A DNA stretch of 64,000 nt. Origin: Serratia fonticola (lineage in GTDB: Bacteria > Pseudomonadota > Gammaproteobacteria > Enterobacterales > Enterobacteriaceae). The stretch's first letter is position 1, and each line of letters begins with the position of its first letter. The stretch is from the NCBI RefSeq assembly GCF_001006005.1, contig NZ_CP011254.1:930001-994000 (forward strand). Reading direction: 5' to 3'. The position numbers and the translations under genes are program-made. Positions 45,751-54,560 of this stretch are shown piece after piece. The notes below the pieces were generated by a model that saw only the letters and a program-made list of their open reading frames with translations, was not told where the DNA came from and did no database searches.

Positions 45751-47160
45751 ATGAAGAAACTGCTCCCCCTTCTTATTGGTCTGAGCCTCGCAGGCTTCAG
45801 CACCATGAGCCAGGCAGAGAACCTGTTGCAGGTTTACAAACAGGCCAGGGAAAGTAACCCAGATCTGCGTAAAACCGCTGCTGACCGTGATGCGGCGTTT
45901 GAAAAAATCAACGAAGCACGCAGCCCGTTGCTGCCGCAGCTTGGCTTATCTGCCGGTTATACCTATAACAACGGCTTCCGCGATGCCAATGGGCTTGACA
46001 GCAACACCACCCAAGGCTCGCTGGCGCTGACCCAGACTATCTTTGATATGTCCAAATGGCGCGCGCTGACGCTGCAGGAAAAGGCCGCCGGTATTACCGA
46101 TGTCACTTTCCAGACTTCATCCCAGAAATTGATCCTGGATACGGCTACCGCCTATTTCAACGTACTACAGGCGATCGATGCCCTGTCCTACACCCAGGCG
46201 AATAAACAAGCGGTTTACCGTACCTTGGATCAGACCACCCAACGTTTTAACGTAGGCTTGGTTGCCATTACCGACGTGCAGAACGCCCGTGCCAACTACG
46301 ATACCGTGCTGGCCAACGAAGTGACTGCCCGTAACAACCTGGATAACGCGGTAGAATCGTTACGCCAAATCACTGGCACCTTCTACCCGGAACTGGCCTC
46401 GCTGGATACCAACAAGTTCAGCACCAAGCGCCCGGATGCCGTCAACAGCCTGTTGAAGGAAGCGGAAAGCCGCAACCTGAGCCTGCTGTCTGCCCGCCTG
46501 AGCCAGGATCTGGCCCGTGAGCAGATCAAATCGGCGCAAACCGGCTATATGCCAACGGTTGATTTAAATGCTTCTACCGGGATCACCAATTCCAAATACA
46601 GCGGTTCCAGAGCTAACACCGGGACTAGTGGCAACGACTCGATTAATGGCCAGAACCAGGTCGGCATCAGCGTTAGCGTGCCACTGTACAACGGCGGCGT
46701 AACCAACTCGCGTGTAGAACAGGCGCAGTACAACTTCGTCGGTGCCAGCGAGCAGTTGGAAAGCGCCCACCGCAGCGTGGTGCAAACCGTGCGTTCCTCC
46801 TTCAACAACGTTTCTGCGTCTATCAGCAGCATCAGCGCTTATAAACAAGCGGTGGTTTCTGCCCAGAGTTCTCTGGATGCGACCGAAGCCGGTTACGAAG
46901 TGGGTACCCGTACCATCGTTGACGTGTTAGATGCGACGACCACGCTGTATAACGCCAAGCAACAGCTTTCCAATGCGCGTTATTCTTACCTGATCAACCA
47001 GTTGAACATCAAATCGGCGCTCGGCACGCTGAACGAAAACGATCTGATGATGCTGAACGGAGCACTAGGCAAGCCAATCTCCACCGCGCCAGACGTGGTA
47101 GCACCACCAACAGCGGCGCAAGATGCCTATGTTGACGGTTCCAGCACCACCAGACCGTAA
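45751..47160 (+). CDS. tolC: Outer-membrane efflux channel TolC
   Basis: Trimeric outer-membrane tunnel for tripartite drug pumps and type I secretion. It has a signal peptide MKKLLPLLIGLSLAGFSTMSQA, then two OEP repeats with the conserved ATAYFNVLQAIDALSYT and GTRTIVDVLDATTTLYNA segments. AGGA lies 6 bases before the ATG at 45751; an ATG two codons earlier is too close to the ribosome site. At 469 residues it is shorter than E. coli TolC (493), lacking the dispensable C-terminal extension. A marbox-like site lies upstream and a strong terminator downstream. Confidence 0.97.
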   Translation: MKKLLPLLIGLSLAGFSTMSQAENLLQVYKQARESNPDLRKTAADRDAAFEKINEARSPLLPQLGLSAGYTYNNGFRDANGLDSNTTQGSLALTQTIFDMSKWRALTLQEKAAGITDVTFQTSSQKLILDTATAYFNVLQAIDALSYTQANKQAVYRTLDQTTQRFNVGLVAITDVQNARANYDTVLANEVTARNNLDNAVESLRQITGTFYPELASLDTNKFSTKRPDAVNSLLKEAESRNLSLLSARLSQDLAREQIKSAQTGYMPTVDLNASTGITNSKYSGSRANTGTSGNDSINGQNQVGISVSVPLYNGGVTNSRVEQAQYNFVGASEQLESAHRSVVQTVRSSFNNVSASISSISAYKQAVVSAQSSLDATEAGYEVGTRTIVDVLDATTTLYNAKQQLSNARYSYLINQLNIKSALGTLNENDLMMLNGALGKPISTAPDVVAPPTAAQDAYVDGSSTTRP

Positions 47161-47184
47161 CCAGCAGCTTTGAGCTACCGAATA

Positions 47185-47218
47185 ACGGGGCCCGGCATTT
47201 GCCGCGCCCCGTTTTTTT
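47185..47218 (+). terminator. tolC terminator
   Basis: GC-rich stem from CGGGGC and GCCCCG with an inner CGGC/GCCG pair, followed by seven T. It lies 25 bases after the stop. Confidence 0.92.
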
Positions 47219-47318
47219 ATCCAATAATCCCGCTTCTGCCCATCGCCTCACAGCCTCTGTAAATGGGTTAATGTTATGATTCGCTCCCTATTTGGGTTTA
47301 CCTGCTGAACGGGATCTG

Positions 47319-49268
47319 ATGGACAACGCTTCACTCTGGCAACGGTTGATCACCGAAGGCGCGTTACCGCCACAGCTGCGCCCCTCCCCGGCCATTTATG
47401 CCTCCTGGCTACGCTGCAGCCACCTGATGCAACCCGCCGTGTGGAAAGCCCCACACCGTGCCCTGGGCACCACCTTCGACTCGATCTGTCGGCGTAAGGA
47501 TGATTTCATTACGCTCGGCCAGGCGGCGTTGGAAGATGCCTGGGAATATATGGAACAGCGCCACTGCGTGTTGCTGATCCTCGACGAAAGTGGCTGTACG
47601 CTGTGGCAATGCGGCGACAAGACGACCGGCGAACAGCTGCTCGAACTGGGTTTTGCGCCTGGTGCTTATTGGGCGGAAGGCGATATCGGCACCAATGCCC
47701 CTTCCCTGGCCGCATCCGAGGGCCATCCGGTACAGATCCATAGCGATGAACACGTGCGCCAGGCGCTGCATGGCTGGTCATTCTGTGCCGCACCGGTGCA
47801 TGACAATAGCGGCCGCCAGCGCGGTATGTTGGCTTTGGGTTGCCAACTGGCCGATTGCAATGCGGGCGATCTCTCATTGATCCTGGCGATCGCCCGGGAG
47901 ATCGGCAATGCCCTGAACGCCGACGGCCTGCTGGCCGAATCCAACCGCCATCTCAATCAGCTCAACGGGCTACTGGACAGCGTAGACGACGGCGTCTTGG
48001 CTTGGGATCACCGGGGCTATCTGCAATATATCAACCCGCGCGCCGCCGCTATGCTGAAGCTGCACGAACAGCAGAGCCAGGGCAAGCCGCTGGCACAGTT
48101 GCTGACGTTACCGGCCTTGCTTAACCGCGCCATCAGCCAACGCCAGCCGTTACAGCATGTGGAAGTCACCTTTGAAAGCCAGGGCCAGTTTATCGCCGCG
48201 TTGCTCACCCTCAAACCGATCGTAGACGGTGAGCACTGTAGCTTTATCGCCTTGCTGCACCCACTGGAAAGGCTGCATCAATACGTCAGCAGCCAGATCG
48301 GCCGGGTCAGCCATACCTTCGAACAGATGCCCTCAGGCACTCAGGAAATGCGCCGCCTGATCCGCTATGGCCAGCAGGCGGCGAAGGGCCATCACCCGAT
48401 TTTGCTGTGTGGTGAAGAAGGGGTGGGGAAAGAGCTGGTCAGCCATGCCATTCACAACGCCAGCGAACGTGCCGCCGGGCCTTATATCGCCTTAAACTGC
48501 CAACTGCTGCCCGAGGCGCAAGGATTGAAGGAGCTGTTGGGCAGTGATGCCAACGAAGAACAGGCCGGCCAGCTCAGCAAGTTCGAACTGGCCAATGGCG
48601 GCACACTGTATCTTGAACAGGTCGAATACCTGCCACTGGCCATGCAGTCCGCCCTGTTGCAGGTGCTAAAAACCGGCGTGGTGATGCGTATGGATTCCAG
48701 CCGCGTGATCCCGGTGAACGTGCGGGTGATCGCTACCAGCGCCGCCAACCTGCCGCTGTTGGTGCAACAGAACCGCTTCCGCCGCCAGCTGTTTTATAGC
48801 CTGCAGGCCTTCGAGATCCAAATTCCGCCGTTACGCCAGCGCCTCAGTGACATCCCTTTGCTGGTCCAGCATCATCTGCGCGCCCTGGAGCAACACTTCC
48901 AGTGCCGCTTCCGGGTAGACGACGAGGTAATGACCCAGCTTGGTCTGTACCTGTGGCCGGGTAACGATCTGGAACTGAAAGGGGTGATAGAGCGCGCCGC
49001 GATGATTTGCCACGGCCACCATATTCAACTGGCCGACCTACCCGCTCACTTGCTCAGCCATCAGCCGCTTGTGGAAAGCGACTCTCAACCGGCCATGCCA
49101 CTGATGACGCTGGCGGAAATGGAGCTGCAGGCGATTATCCGCGTGGCCAACGTCAGCCACGGGCAGCTTAACGAGATGGCGCAGCTGCTGGGCATCAGCC
49201 GCACCACTCTGTGGCGTAAAGTCAAACAGCTGAATATCGATATCAGCCAGTTCAAGCTGCGGGGTTAA
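47319..49268 (+). CDS. dhaR: DhaR, regulator of the dihydroxyacetone kinase operon
   Basis: Regulator of 649 residues with a GAF region (about 60-200), a PAS region (about 205-310), an AAA+ domain and a C-terminal Fis-type helix-turn-helix (LNEMAQLLGISRTTLWRKVK). In the AAA+ domain the Walker A GEEGVGKE (about 364) is intact, but the sigma-54 contact motif GAFTGA is missing and the Walker B reads YLEQV. E. coli DhaR likewise lacks GAFTGA and works at a sigma-70 promoter, switched by DhaK and DhaL. It converges on gldA-dhaKLM with a 4-base overlap. The ATG at 47319 is used. Confidence 0.93.
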   Translation: MDNASLWQRLITEGALPPQLRPSPAIYASWLRCSHLMQPAVWKAPHRALGTTFDSICRRKDDFITLGQAALEDAWEYMEQRHCVLLILDESGCTLWQCGDKTTGEQLLELGFAPGAYWAEGDIGTNAPSLAASEGHPVQIHSDEHVRQALHGWSFCAAPVHDNSGRQRGMLALGCQLADCNAGDLSLILAIAREIGNALNADGLLAESNRHLNQLNGLLDSVDDGVLAWDHRGYLQYINPRAAAMLKLHEQQSQGKPLAQLLTLPALLNRAISQRQPLQHVEVTFESQGQFIAALLTLKPIVDGEHCSFIALLHPLERLHQYVSSQIGRVSHTFEQMPSGTQEMRRLIRYGQQAAKGHHPILLCGEEGVGKELVSHAIHNASERAAGPYIALNCQLLPEAQGLKELLGSDANEEQAGQLSKFELANGGTLYLEQVEYLPLAMQSALLQVLKTGVVMRMDSSRVIPVNVRVIATSAANLPLLVQQNRFRRQLFYSLQAFEIQIPPLRQRLSDIPLLVQHHLRALEQHFQCRFRVDDEVMTQLGLYLWPGNDLELKGVIERAAMICHGHHIQLADLPAHLLSHQPLVESDSQPAMPLMTLAEMELQAIIRVANVSHGQLNEMAQLLGISRTTLWRKVKQLNIDISQFKLRG

Positions 49269-50695
49269 TGGCTGAGCTGTAAGGTACCGCGCGCCGCATC
49301 CAGCATCGCTTTCTGGCCGCTGCGGGTCTTGCTCATACATTCGCTCATGCCGACTACCATCGGGATCCCCATCGCTTTGGCCAAGATCGCGGTGTGTGAC
49401 AAGGCGTTGCCGCCGCTCAGGCAAATACCGAGTACCATGCGCCGATCGAGCATCACGACGTCGGAGGGCATCAGTTCATCCATCACCAGGATCGCTGGTT
49501 CATTGAGCACGATCGCCGGGATAGGTTGCCGTGCCAGATGGCTCAGCGTACGGCGCAGCATGTCACGCACGTCCAGTTCCCGCGCCTGCAAATACTCATC
49601 ATCCAGCGCCCGATATTCGGCGGCAATCTGCTCCAGCTCCTGCCGCCACGCCAGTTCCGCGCTGCATTGCTGTTGGGCGATACGGGTAAAGGCGGCCTGT
49701 TGCAGGTCGGGATCGTCTAGCAGCATGCTGTGCGCCCCGAAGATCGCCGCCTGCGGTTTGCCGATCAGGTTGCCAGTGCGATCGGCCAGCTTGTTCAGAT
49801 CGTCTAACGTCTGCTGCAATGCGATACGCAGGCGCTGCTGTTCATTGAGCACGTCATCGGCCCCTAGCTGGCGTTCTTCCGTTTGCGGCCAGAAGCTCGA
49901 CACCTGGAATATTGGACCACTGCTGACGCTTTCCTCCACGGGGATACCGTGCAGCGAAGGCAGTTGCTGCTCAGATACGGTTTCGCCAAAATGCTGCTCA
50001 GCCAACGCCTTGAAAGCCGCCAGCGCTTCATCGGCCTGGGCACCATCGGCAATCAGACGGATTGTGTCACCGTGGCGAACCTGCAACAAAGCCAACTGAT
50101 TCAGGCTGCGTGGGTTGGCACATTGGCCATGCTTTTCCAGCACCAGTTCCGCTGTAAAAGGAGCCAGAACCTCTGCCAGACGCGCCGCCGGGCGAGCGTG
50201 CAACCCGTGTGGATTCTGTACCGTCCAACTCAGGCTTTTTCCCTGACTCAGCGGTAAATTAAGTGGTTTGCTGGCGGGTATCGCCTCACCAAGCTGTGCC
50301 TGCTTGGCCTGCAGGGCTCCTTGCGCCTCTGCCAGCACCTGCTCCAGGCTAGCGCCCGCGTTAGCCGCTACGACCGCCGCCAACGTGCCTTCCACCAGCG
50401 GTGCCGCACACAGCACCACCTTGGCCGCCACCTCTGGGTCGAGCAACTCAAGCGCGGTTTCTGCACTCAATAATGCGCTGCCGAGATCCATCAGCACCAC
50501 GATCCCCTCTCCGTCCGCCACGGATTCGATCGCTTCCATCACTTTCACCGCATCGGTGCCGATCGGGTGGAGCTCATCATCGACCCCCGCCGCCAGCACC
50601 AGTTTGCACCCCTCGCCGCGCATCATCTGGCGGGCGAGTTGCTCAACACCCTGCGCCAATTGTGCACTGTGCGAAACCACGACGATGTTGATCAT
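49265..50695 (-). CDS. dhaM: DhaM, phosphotransfer subunit of PTS dihydroxyacetone kinase
   Basis: Three-domain phosphocarrier that relays phosphate from HPr to DhaL-ADP. The EIIA(man)-like N-terminus (VVSHSAQLAQG, histidine about residue 9) is followed by an HPr-like domain with GLHARPAARLAE (about 168-179) and an N-terminal EI-like domain with SGGNALSHTAILAKAMGIP (about 430). At 476 residues it equals the three-domain E. coli type. Last gene of gldA-dhaK-dhaL-dhaM, overlapping dhaL by 4 bases. Confidence 0.95.
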   Translation of the reverse strand: MINIVVVSHSAQLAQGVEQLARQMMRGEGCKLVLAAGVDDELHPIGTDAVKVMEAIESVADGEGIVVLMDLGSALLSAETALELLDPEVAAKVVLCAAPLVEGTLAAVVAANAGASLEQVLAEAQGALQAKQAQLGEAIPASKPLNLPLSQGKSLSWTVQNPHGLHARPAARLAEVLAPFTAELVLEKHGQCANPRSLNQLALLQVRHGDTIRLIADGAQADEALAAFKALAEQHFGETVSEQQLPSLHGIPVEESVSSGPIFQVSSFWPQTEERQLGADDVLNEQQRLRIALQQTLDDLNKLADRTGNLIGKPQAAIFGAHSMLLDDPDLQQAAFTRIAQQQCSAELAWRQELEQIAAEYRALDDEYLQARELDVRDMLRRTLSHLARQPIPAIVLNEPAILVMDELMPSDVVMLDRRMVLGICLSGGNALSHTAILAKAMGIPMVVGMSECMSKTRSGQKAMLDAARGTLQLSH

Positions 50696-51330
50696 CCTGC
50701 CTCCTCGACCACCTGGGCCAGGGTTTTTATCATCAGCATCACGGAGGTTGCGCCCGGATCCTGATGACCGATGCTGCGTTCGCCCAAATAGCTGGCGCGC
50801 CCTTTACGGGCCTGCATCACGATGGTGGCCTGTGCGGCCTGCTCCGCCCGAACGGCGGCCTGTTGTAGCGCCAGGGTCACGCTGAGTTGCTGCTGTAGCG
50901 ACTCGCCCAGGCTTGCAACGACCGGCCCCCAGACATCACACATGGTTTTATCACCCGGCTCTGCCTTGCCACGCATCGCTACGCCTTCCGCGCCTTCCTG
51001 GATCACCTGTTTCAACTCCGCCAGATCCAGGCTCTGCTTGGCGTTAGCTGCCTGAGCCGCACGGATGAAGAAGGTGCCGAACAGCGGACCACTGGCACCA
51101 CCAACGCTGGAGAGCAGCGTCATACCGGTGTTTTTGAGAATAAAGCCGATGTCCTTGTCCGCGACCGAAGGCAGCTTTTCTACCACCTTGCTAAAGCCAC
51201 GGTTCATATTCAGGCCGTGGTCGCCATCGCCGATATCGCTATCCAACTGAGTCAAGAAATCACGCTCGCGGGTAAAGACCTCACCACAACGCATCAACCA
51301 CTCAACGACCTGCTGTTTGCTTAATGTCAT
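50692..51330 (-). CDS. dhaL: DhaL, ADP-binding subunit of dihydroxyacetone kinase
   Basis: Alpha-barrel subunit that holds tightly bound ADP and phosphorylates dihydroxyacetone on DhaK. Conserved aspartates lie in LDSDIGDGDHGLNMNRGF (about residues 28-45), with further ligands in GGASGPLFGTFF. It has 212 residues (E. coli 210). Its stop overlaps the dhaM start; dhaK ends 9 bases upstream. In E. coli DhaL-ADP also activates DhaR. Confidence 0.95.
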   Translation of the reverse strand: MTLSKQQVVEWLMRCGEVFTRERDFLTQLDSDIGDGDHGLNMNRGFSKVVEKLPSVADKDIGFILKNTGMTLLSSVGGASGPLFGTFFIRAAQAANAKQSLDLAELKQVIQEGAEGVAMRGKAEPGDKTMCDVWGPVVASLGESLQQQLSVTLALQQAAVRAEQAAQATIVMQARKGRASYLGERSIGHQDPGATSVMLMIKTLAQVVEEAG

Positions 51331-51339
51331 GTTTCCTCC

Positions 51340-52407
51340 TCAGCCCCAGCGCAGCGCTGGCGTGTTCACCGGCGCATCCCACAGCGATAACAACTCGTCA
51401 TCCACTTGTAGCAAGGTGATGGAAACCCCCTGCATATCCAATGCGGTGCAGTATGAGCCCACCAGGTTACGCTCGATCACGATCCCGGCTGCGGCGCAAC
51501 GCTGCGCCAAACGGTGGTAAACCCCGTACAGTTCGGAAAGCGGCGTAGCCCCCAGGTTATTGACCAGCGCAATCACCCGGTCGCCCTGCGTCAAAGCTCG
51601 TTTGCTCTGGCTCTCTTCACGCCATTCCCCCTGCTGACGATCCCAAACGCGGATCGAGCGCTGGTAATCACCGTGATCGATCAGAGTATGAAACATGTCA
51701 TCCACCGTTTGATCGAGGGTGGTGAACGTCCGCCGTTCGATCCCCGGTTCGCCGTGGATGCCAACGCCAAACTCCATCTCGTTATCCGCCAAAGTAAACG
51801 ACGGTTTACCTGCCGCAGGCACGGTGCAAGCGCCCAGAGCGATCCCTAGCGAGTGGCCTTGATTGTTGATTTTGTGCCCCAGCGTGACCAGAGCGTCCAG
51901 ATCGTCACCCCGTACCGCTGCCGCGCCGAGCAGTTTTTCCATCAGCACGGTATTGGCAACCCCACGTCGGCCAGCGGTAAATAGGCTGTCTTTCACCGCC
52001 ACGTCATCATCCACCAGCACCGTTGCCACAGGCACGCCGCTGTCATGCAGCAATTCGGTCGCCGTCTCAAAGTTGAGGATGTCACCGGTGTAGTTCTTGA
52101 TGATCAGCAACACCCCGGCACCGCCGTCAATGGCCTGGCCGCAGTCGTACATTTTATCCGGCGTCGGCGAGGTGAAAATCTCCCCTGGGCAAGCGCCATC
52201 CAGCATTCCCTCGCCCACGAAGCCGCTGTGCATCGGCTCATGGCCGCTACCACCGCCAGACAGGATCGCCACTTTGCCTGGGATCGGCCCCGCCGTGCGG
52301 GTCACAAATACCGGATCCTGATGCACCTGCAGCTCCGGGTGAGCAGCAGCCATGCCGAGTAACTGTTCGTTAAGTACCGAATCGACCTGATTGATTAGCT
52401 TTTTCAC
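51340..52407 (-). CDS. dhaK: DhaK, substrate-binding subunit of dihydroxyacetone kinase
   Basis: Binds dihydroxyacetone covalently through a histidine; that residue is in VGIHGEPGIERR (about residue 218). The N-terminal GGGSGHEPMHSGFVG loop is conserved. It has 355 residues (E. coli 356). The product with DhaL and DhaM is dihydroxyacetone phosphate, which enters glycolysis. DhaK without substrate also restrains DhaR in E. coli. gldA lies 50 bases upstream, with a hairpin between. Confidence 0.96.
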   Translation of the reverse strand: MKKLINQVDSVLNEQLLGMAAAHPELQVHQDPVFVTRTAGPIPGKVAILSGGGSGHEPMHSGFVGEGMLDGACPGEIFTSPTPDKMYDCGQAIDGGAGVLLIIKNYTGDILNFETATELLHDSGVPVATVLVDDDVAVKDSLFTAGRRGVANTVLMEKLLGAAAVRGDDLDALVTLGHKINNQGHSLGIALGACTVPAAGKPSFTLADNEMEFGVGIHGEPGIERRTFTTLDQTVDDMFHTLIDHGDYQRSIRVWDRQQGEWREESQSKRALTQGDRVIALVNNLGATPLSELYGVYHRLAQRCAAAGIVIERNLVGSYCTALDMQGVSITLLQVDDELLSLWDAPVNTPALRWG

Positions 52408-52431
52408 GGTTAATTCCTCTGTAGGGAACAG

Positions 52432-52452
52432 CGGGCGCGTTAACCGCGCCCG
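52432..52452 (-). other. Hairpin in the gldA-dhaK spacer
   Basis: CGGGCGCG and CGCGCCCG form a perfect 8-bp stem with a 5-base loop. No T-run follows; it may set gldA against dhaKLM mRNA levels. Confidence 0.5.
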
Positions 52453-52457
52453 ATGAT

Positions 52458-53558
52458 TTATGCGCGTTGCAACCAGGCGTTGCCCAGTTTGTCTGCCGTC
52501 AGGATGGCCGCCAGTACACTTTCCGGCGTCACGCTAAACGGCATGTTGTGGATGGTTTCACCCTTGGCACAGCTGGCCTCTGCCACCTTGCCGATTTTTT
52601 CTGTCAGTTCACCGGTGACGCCCATTTGTGCAAGGGTGATCGGCAGCCCGACCTGCTGGCAGAAGTTCAGCACCGTTTCAATCTGTGCCATTGGGCTGTT
52701 TTGCAGCACCAGTTGCGACAGGGTGCCGAACGCCACTTTTTCCCCGTGATACAGATGATGGCACTCTTCCAGCACGGTAAAACCGTTGTGGATGGCATGC
52801 GCCGCCGCCAGGCCGCTGCTTTCAAAACCAATACCGCTCAGATAGGTGTTGGCTTCAATGATGCGCTCCACCGCTTCGGTGACCACACCAGACTCCGCAG
52901 CCAGCTTGGCCTTAACTCCTTCAGCCAACAGCGTTTCATAGCATAGACGCGCCAGATTGAGCGCCGCCAGAGTAGACTTGCCGCCCGCCATGCTGGTGGC
53001 CTGAGCATCGAAGCAGGCCTGAGCTTCAAAATAGGTGGAGAGCGCGTCGCCCATGCCCGCCACCAGCAGGCGTACCGGCGCTTTGGCGATAATCGCGCTG
53101 TCCATCACCACCATATTCGGGTTGGCGGGATAGATCAGGTATTCTTCAAACTCGCCGCTTTCGCTGTAGATCACCGACAACGCGCTGGTAGGCGCATCCG
53201 TCGAAGCAATGGTCGGCATCAGAACCACCGGCACATGCTGGTAATAGGCAATCGCCTTGGCGGTATCTAACGTTTTACCGCCACCGATGCCAATCACCCC
53301 TTTGCAGCCGTGGCTTTTCAGCTCCTGGCCAAGGCGGTCGATTTCCTTGCGGCAGCATTCGCCATTAAACGTACCAGCGTGATACTTCACCCCATGCTGA
53401 TGCAGGCTGCCCATCACAGTATCGCCTGTCAGTTTCATAACGAAATCGTCGGCGATCACAAAGTAATGATCGGCAAGGGCTTTGGCATATTGGCCAACGG
53501 AGGCCAACGCATTGGCTCCCTGGATGTATTTGCTCGGGGATTGAATGATTCTCAACAT
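52458..53558 (-). CDS. gldA: Glycerol dehydrogenase GldA
   Basis: NAD-dependent, zinc-containing iron-type alcohol dehydrogenase that oxidises glycerol to dihydroxyacetone. The 366-residue protein starts MLRIIQSPSKYIQGANAL and has GIGGGKTLDTAKA for NAD, IASTDAPTSALSVIY, and the metal ligands in the aspartate/histidine segments (AHAIHNGFTVLEECHHLYHG). It matches E. coli GldA in length (367) and is first in the gldA-dhaKLM operon, giving a complete glycerol to dihydroxyacetone phosphate route. Confidence 0.95.
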   Translation of the reverse strand: MLRIIQSPSKYIQGANALASVGQYAKALADHYFVIADDFVMKLTGDTVMGSLHQHGVKYHAGTFNGECCRKEIDRLGQELKSHGCKGVIGIGGGKTLDTAKAIAYYQHVPVVLMPTIASTDAPTSALSVIYSESGEFEEYLIYPANPNMVVMDSAIIAKAPVRLLVAGMGDALSTYFEAQACFDAQATSMAGGKSTLAALNLARLCYETLLAEGVKAKLAAESGVVTEAVERIIEANTYLSGIGFESSGLAAAHAIHNGFTVLEECHHLYHGEKVAFGTLSQLVLQNSPMAQIETVLNFCQQVGLPITLAQMGVTGELTEKIGKVAEASCAKGETIHNMPFSVTPESVLAAILTADKLGNAWLQRA

Positions 53559-53678
53559 AACTGACTCCTTGTAGGGACGTTAACCAAATAACGTTCAGAT
53601 TTCAGAGGGTGATATCGACGTATTGTTCTGTTGCTGACTATACGACCTGCCGACCGCTTGGCGAGTAAGGAAAAAAAC

Positions 53679-53693
53679 GTTACATAATGGAAC
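53679..53693. promoter_or_regulatory. dha palindromic operator, site 1
   Basis: GTTACATAATGGAAC fits the symmetric pattern GTTnCATnATGnAAC. It lies 121 bp upstream of gldA. With site 2 it also forms an 18-bp inverted repeat. Probable DhaR site by position. Confidence 0.6.
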
Positions 53694-53710
53694 GTAGCTT
53701 CGGACAAAAC

Positions 53711-53725
53711 GTTCCATTATGTAAC
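53711..53725. promoter_or_regulatory. dha palindromic operator, site 2
   Basis: GTTCCATTATGTAAC, the reverse complement of site 1 and again GTTnCATnATGnAAC. The centre-to-centre distance of 32 bp is about three helical turns. Confidence 0.6.
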
Positions 53726-53726
53726 G

Positions 53727-53897
53727 CTTTTACTGCAGTTATGCGCCGTAAAGCGAACTGGCGCACACCGTAACGTATAAGTGCGTAAAGAGTGGATCCT
53801 GCGGGTGTTTCAGCTTTAATTTTGAGCATCTTTCCCCTATCCTATCGACCACTACTGGGCAAGGGCGAATACAGCCCGCATGATGGGATAAATATCG
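53727..53897. other. ygiB upstream spacer
   Basis: About 170 bp between the dha operators and ygiB. It should contain the ygiB promoter; nothing distinctive was recognised. Confidence 0.35.
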
Positions 53898-54557
53898 ATG
53901 AAACGGACCAAAAACATCAACAAAGACACCTTCCGCAAATCCTGGCGCAGCTACCGTGTTGCCCCCGTGGCTTTGGCGATCAGCGCAGTGTTTATGCTGG
54001 CCGGCTGCGAACAGGCGGATGAGACGGTTTCCCTGTATAAAAATGCCGACGATTGTTCAACCTCCAACCCGTCGATGAGCGAGCAGTGCACCACCGCGTA
54101 TAACAACGCGCTGAAGGAAGCGGAAAAAACCGCGCCTAAATACGCCACTCGTGAAGACTGCGTAGCCGAATTCGGCGAAGCGCAATGTACTCAGGCTCCA
54201 GCACAGGCTGGTATGGCCGCAGAATCACAAAGCAGTGGCAGCATGTGGATGCCGCTGATGGCCGGCTACATGATGGGCCGCATGATGGGTGGCGGGGGCT
54301 ACGCTCAACAGCCGCTGTTTTCCTCTAAAAACGCCGCCAGCCCGGCAAACGGCAAGTTTGTTGACGCCAGCGGTAAAAGCTATGGCCCGGCAACCGCAGG
54401 CGGCCGCTCCATGACGGTACCTAAAACCGCAATGGCCCCTAAACCCGCGGTGACCAATACCGTTACCCGTGGTGGTTTCGGTGAGTCCGTGGCCAAACAG
54501 ACCAGCATGCAGCGCAGCAGCGCCACCTCCAGCAGTTCACGCAGCATGGGCGGTTAA
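53898..54557 (+). CDS. ygiB: YgiB, UPF0441 lipoprotein
   Basis: 219-residue protein of the UPF0441/YgiB family, function unknown. After a basic N-terminus there is a hydrophobic segment ending in FMLAGCEQ, a likely lipobox, then a cysteine-containing domain with DDC, EQC, EDC and AQC cysteines that could form disulfides, a short Gly/Met segment ([16 protein letters not shown]) and a Ser/Thr-rich tail ending SSSSRSMGG. It has close to E. coli length (223). ygiC follows after 3 bases. Confidence 0.92.
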   Translation: MKRTKNINKDTFRKSWRSYRVAPVALAISAVFMLAGCEQADETVSLYKNADDCSTSNPSMSEQCTTAYNNALKEAEKTAPKYATREDCVAEFGEAQCTQAPAQAGMAAESQSSGSMWMPLMAGYMMGRMMGGGGYAQQPLFSSKNAASPANGKFVDASGKSYGPATAGGRSMTVPKTAMAPKPAVTNTVTRGGFGESVAKQTSMQRSSATSSSSRSMGG

Positions 54558-54560
54558 GAC

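Noticed and set aside
53678..53726. Long inverted repeat as a gldA/ygiB terminator
   Set aside because: It lies upstream of both divergent genes, not after one, and each arm is itself a palindrome as in operators.
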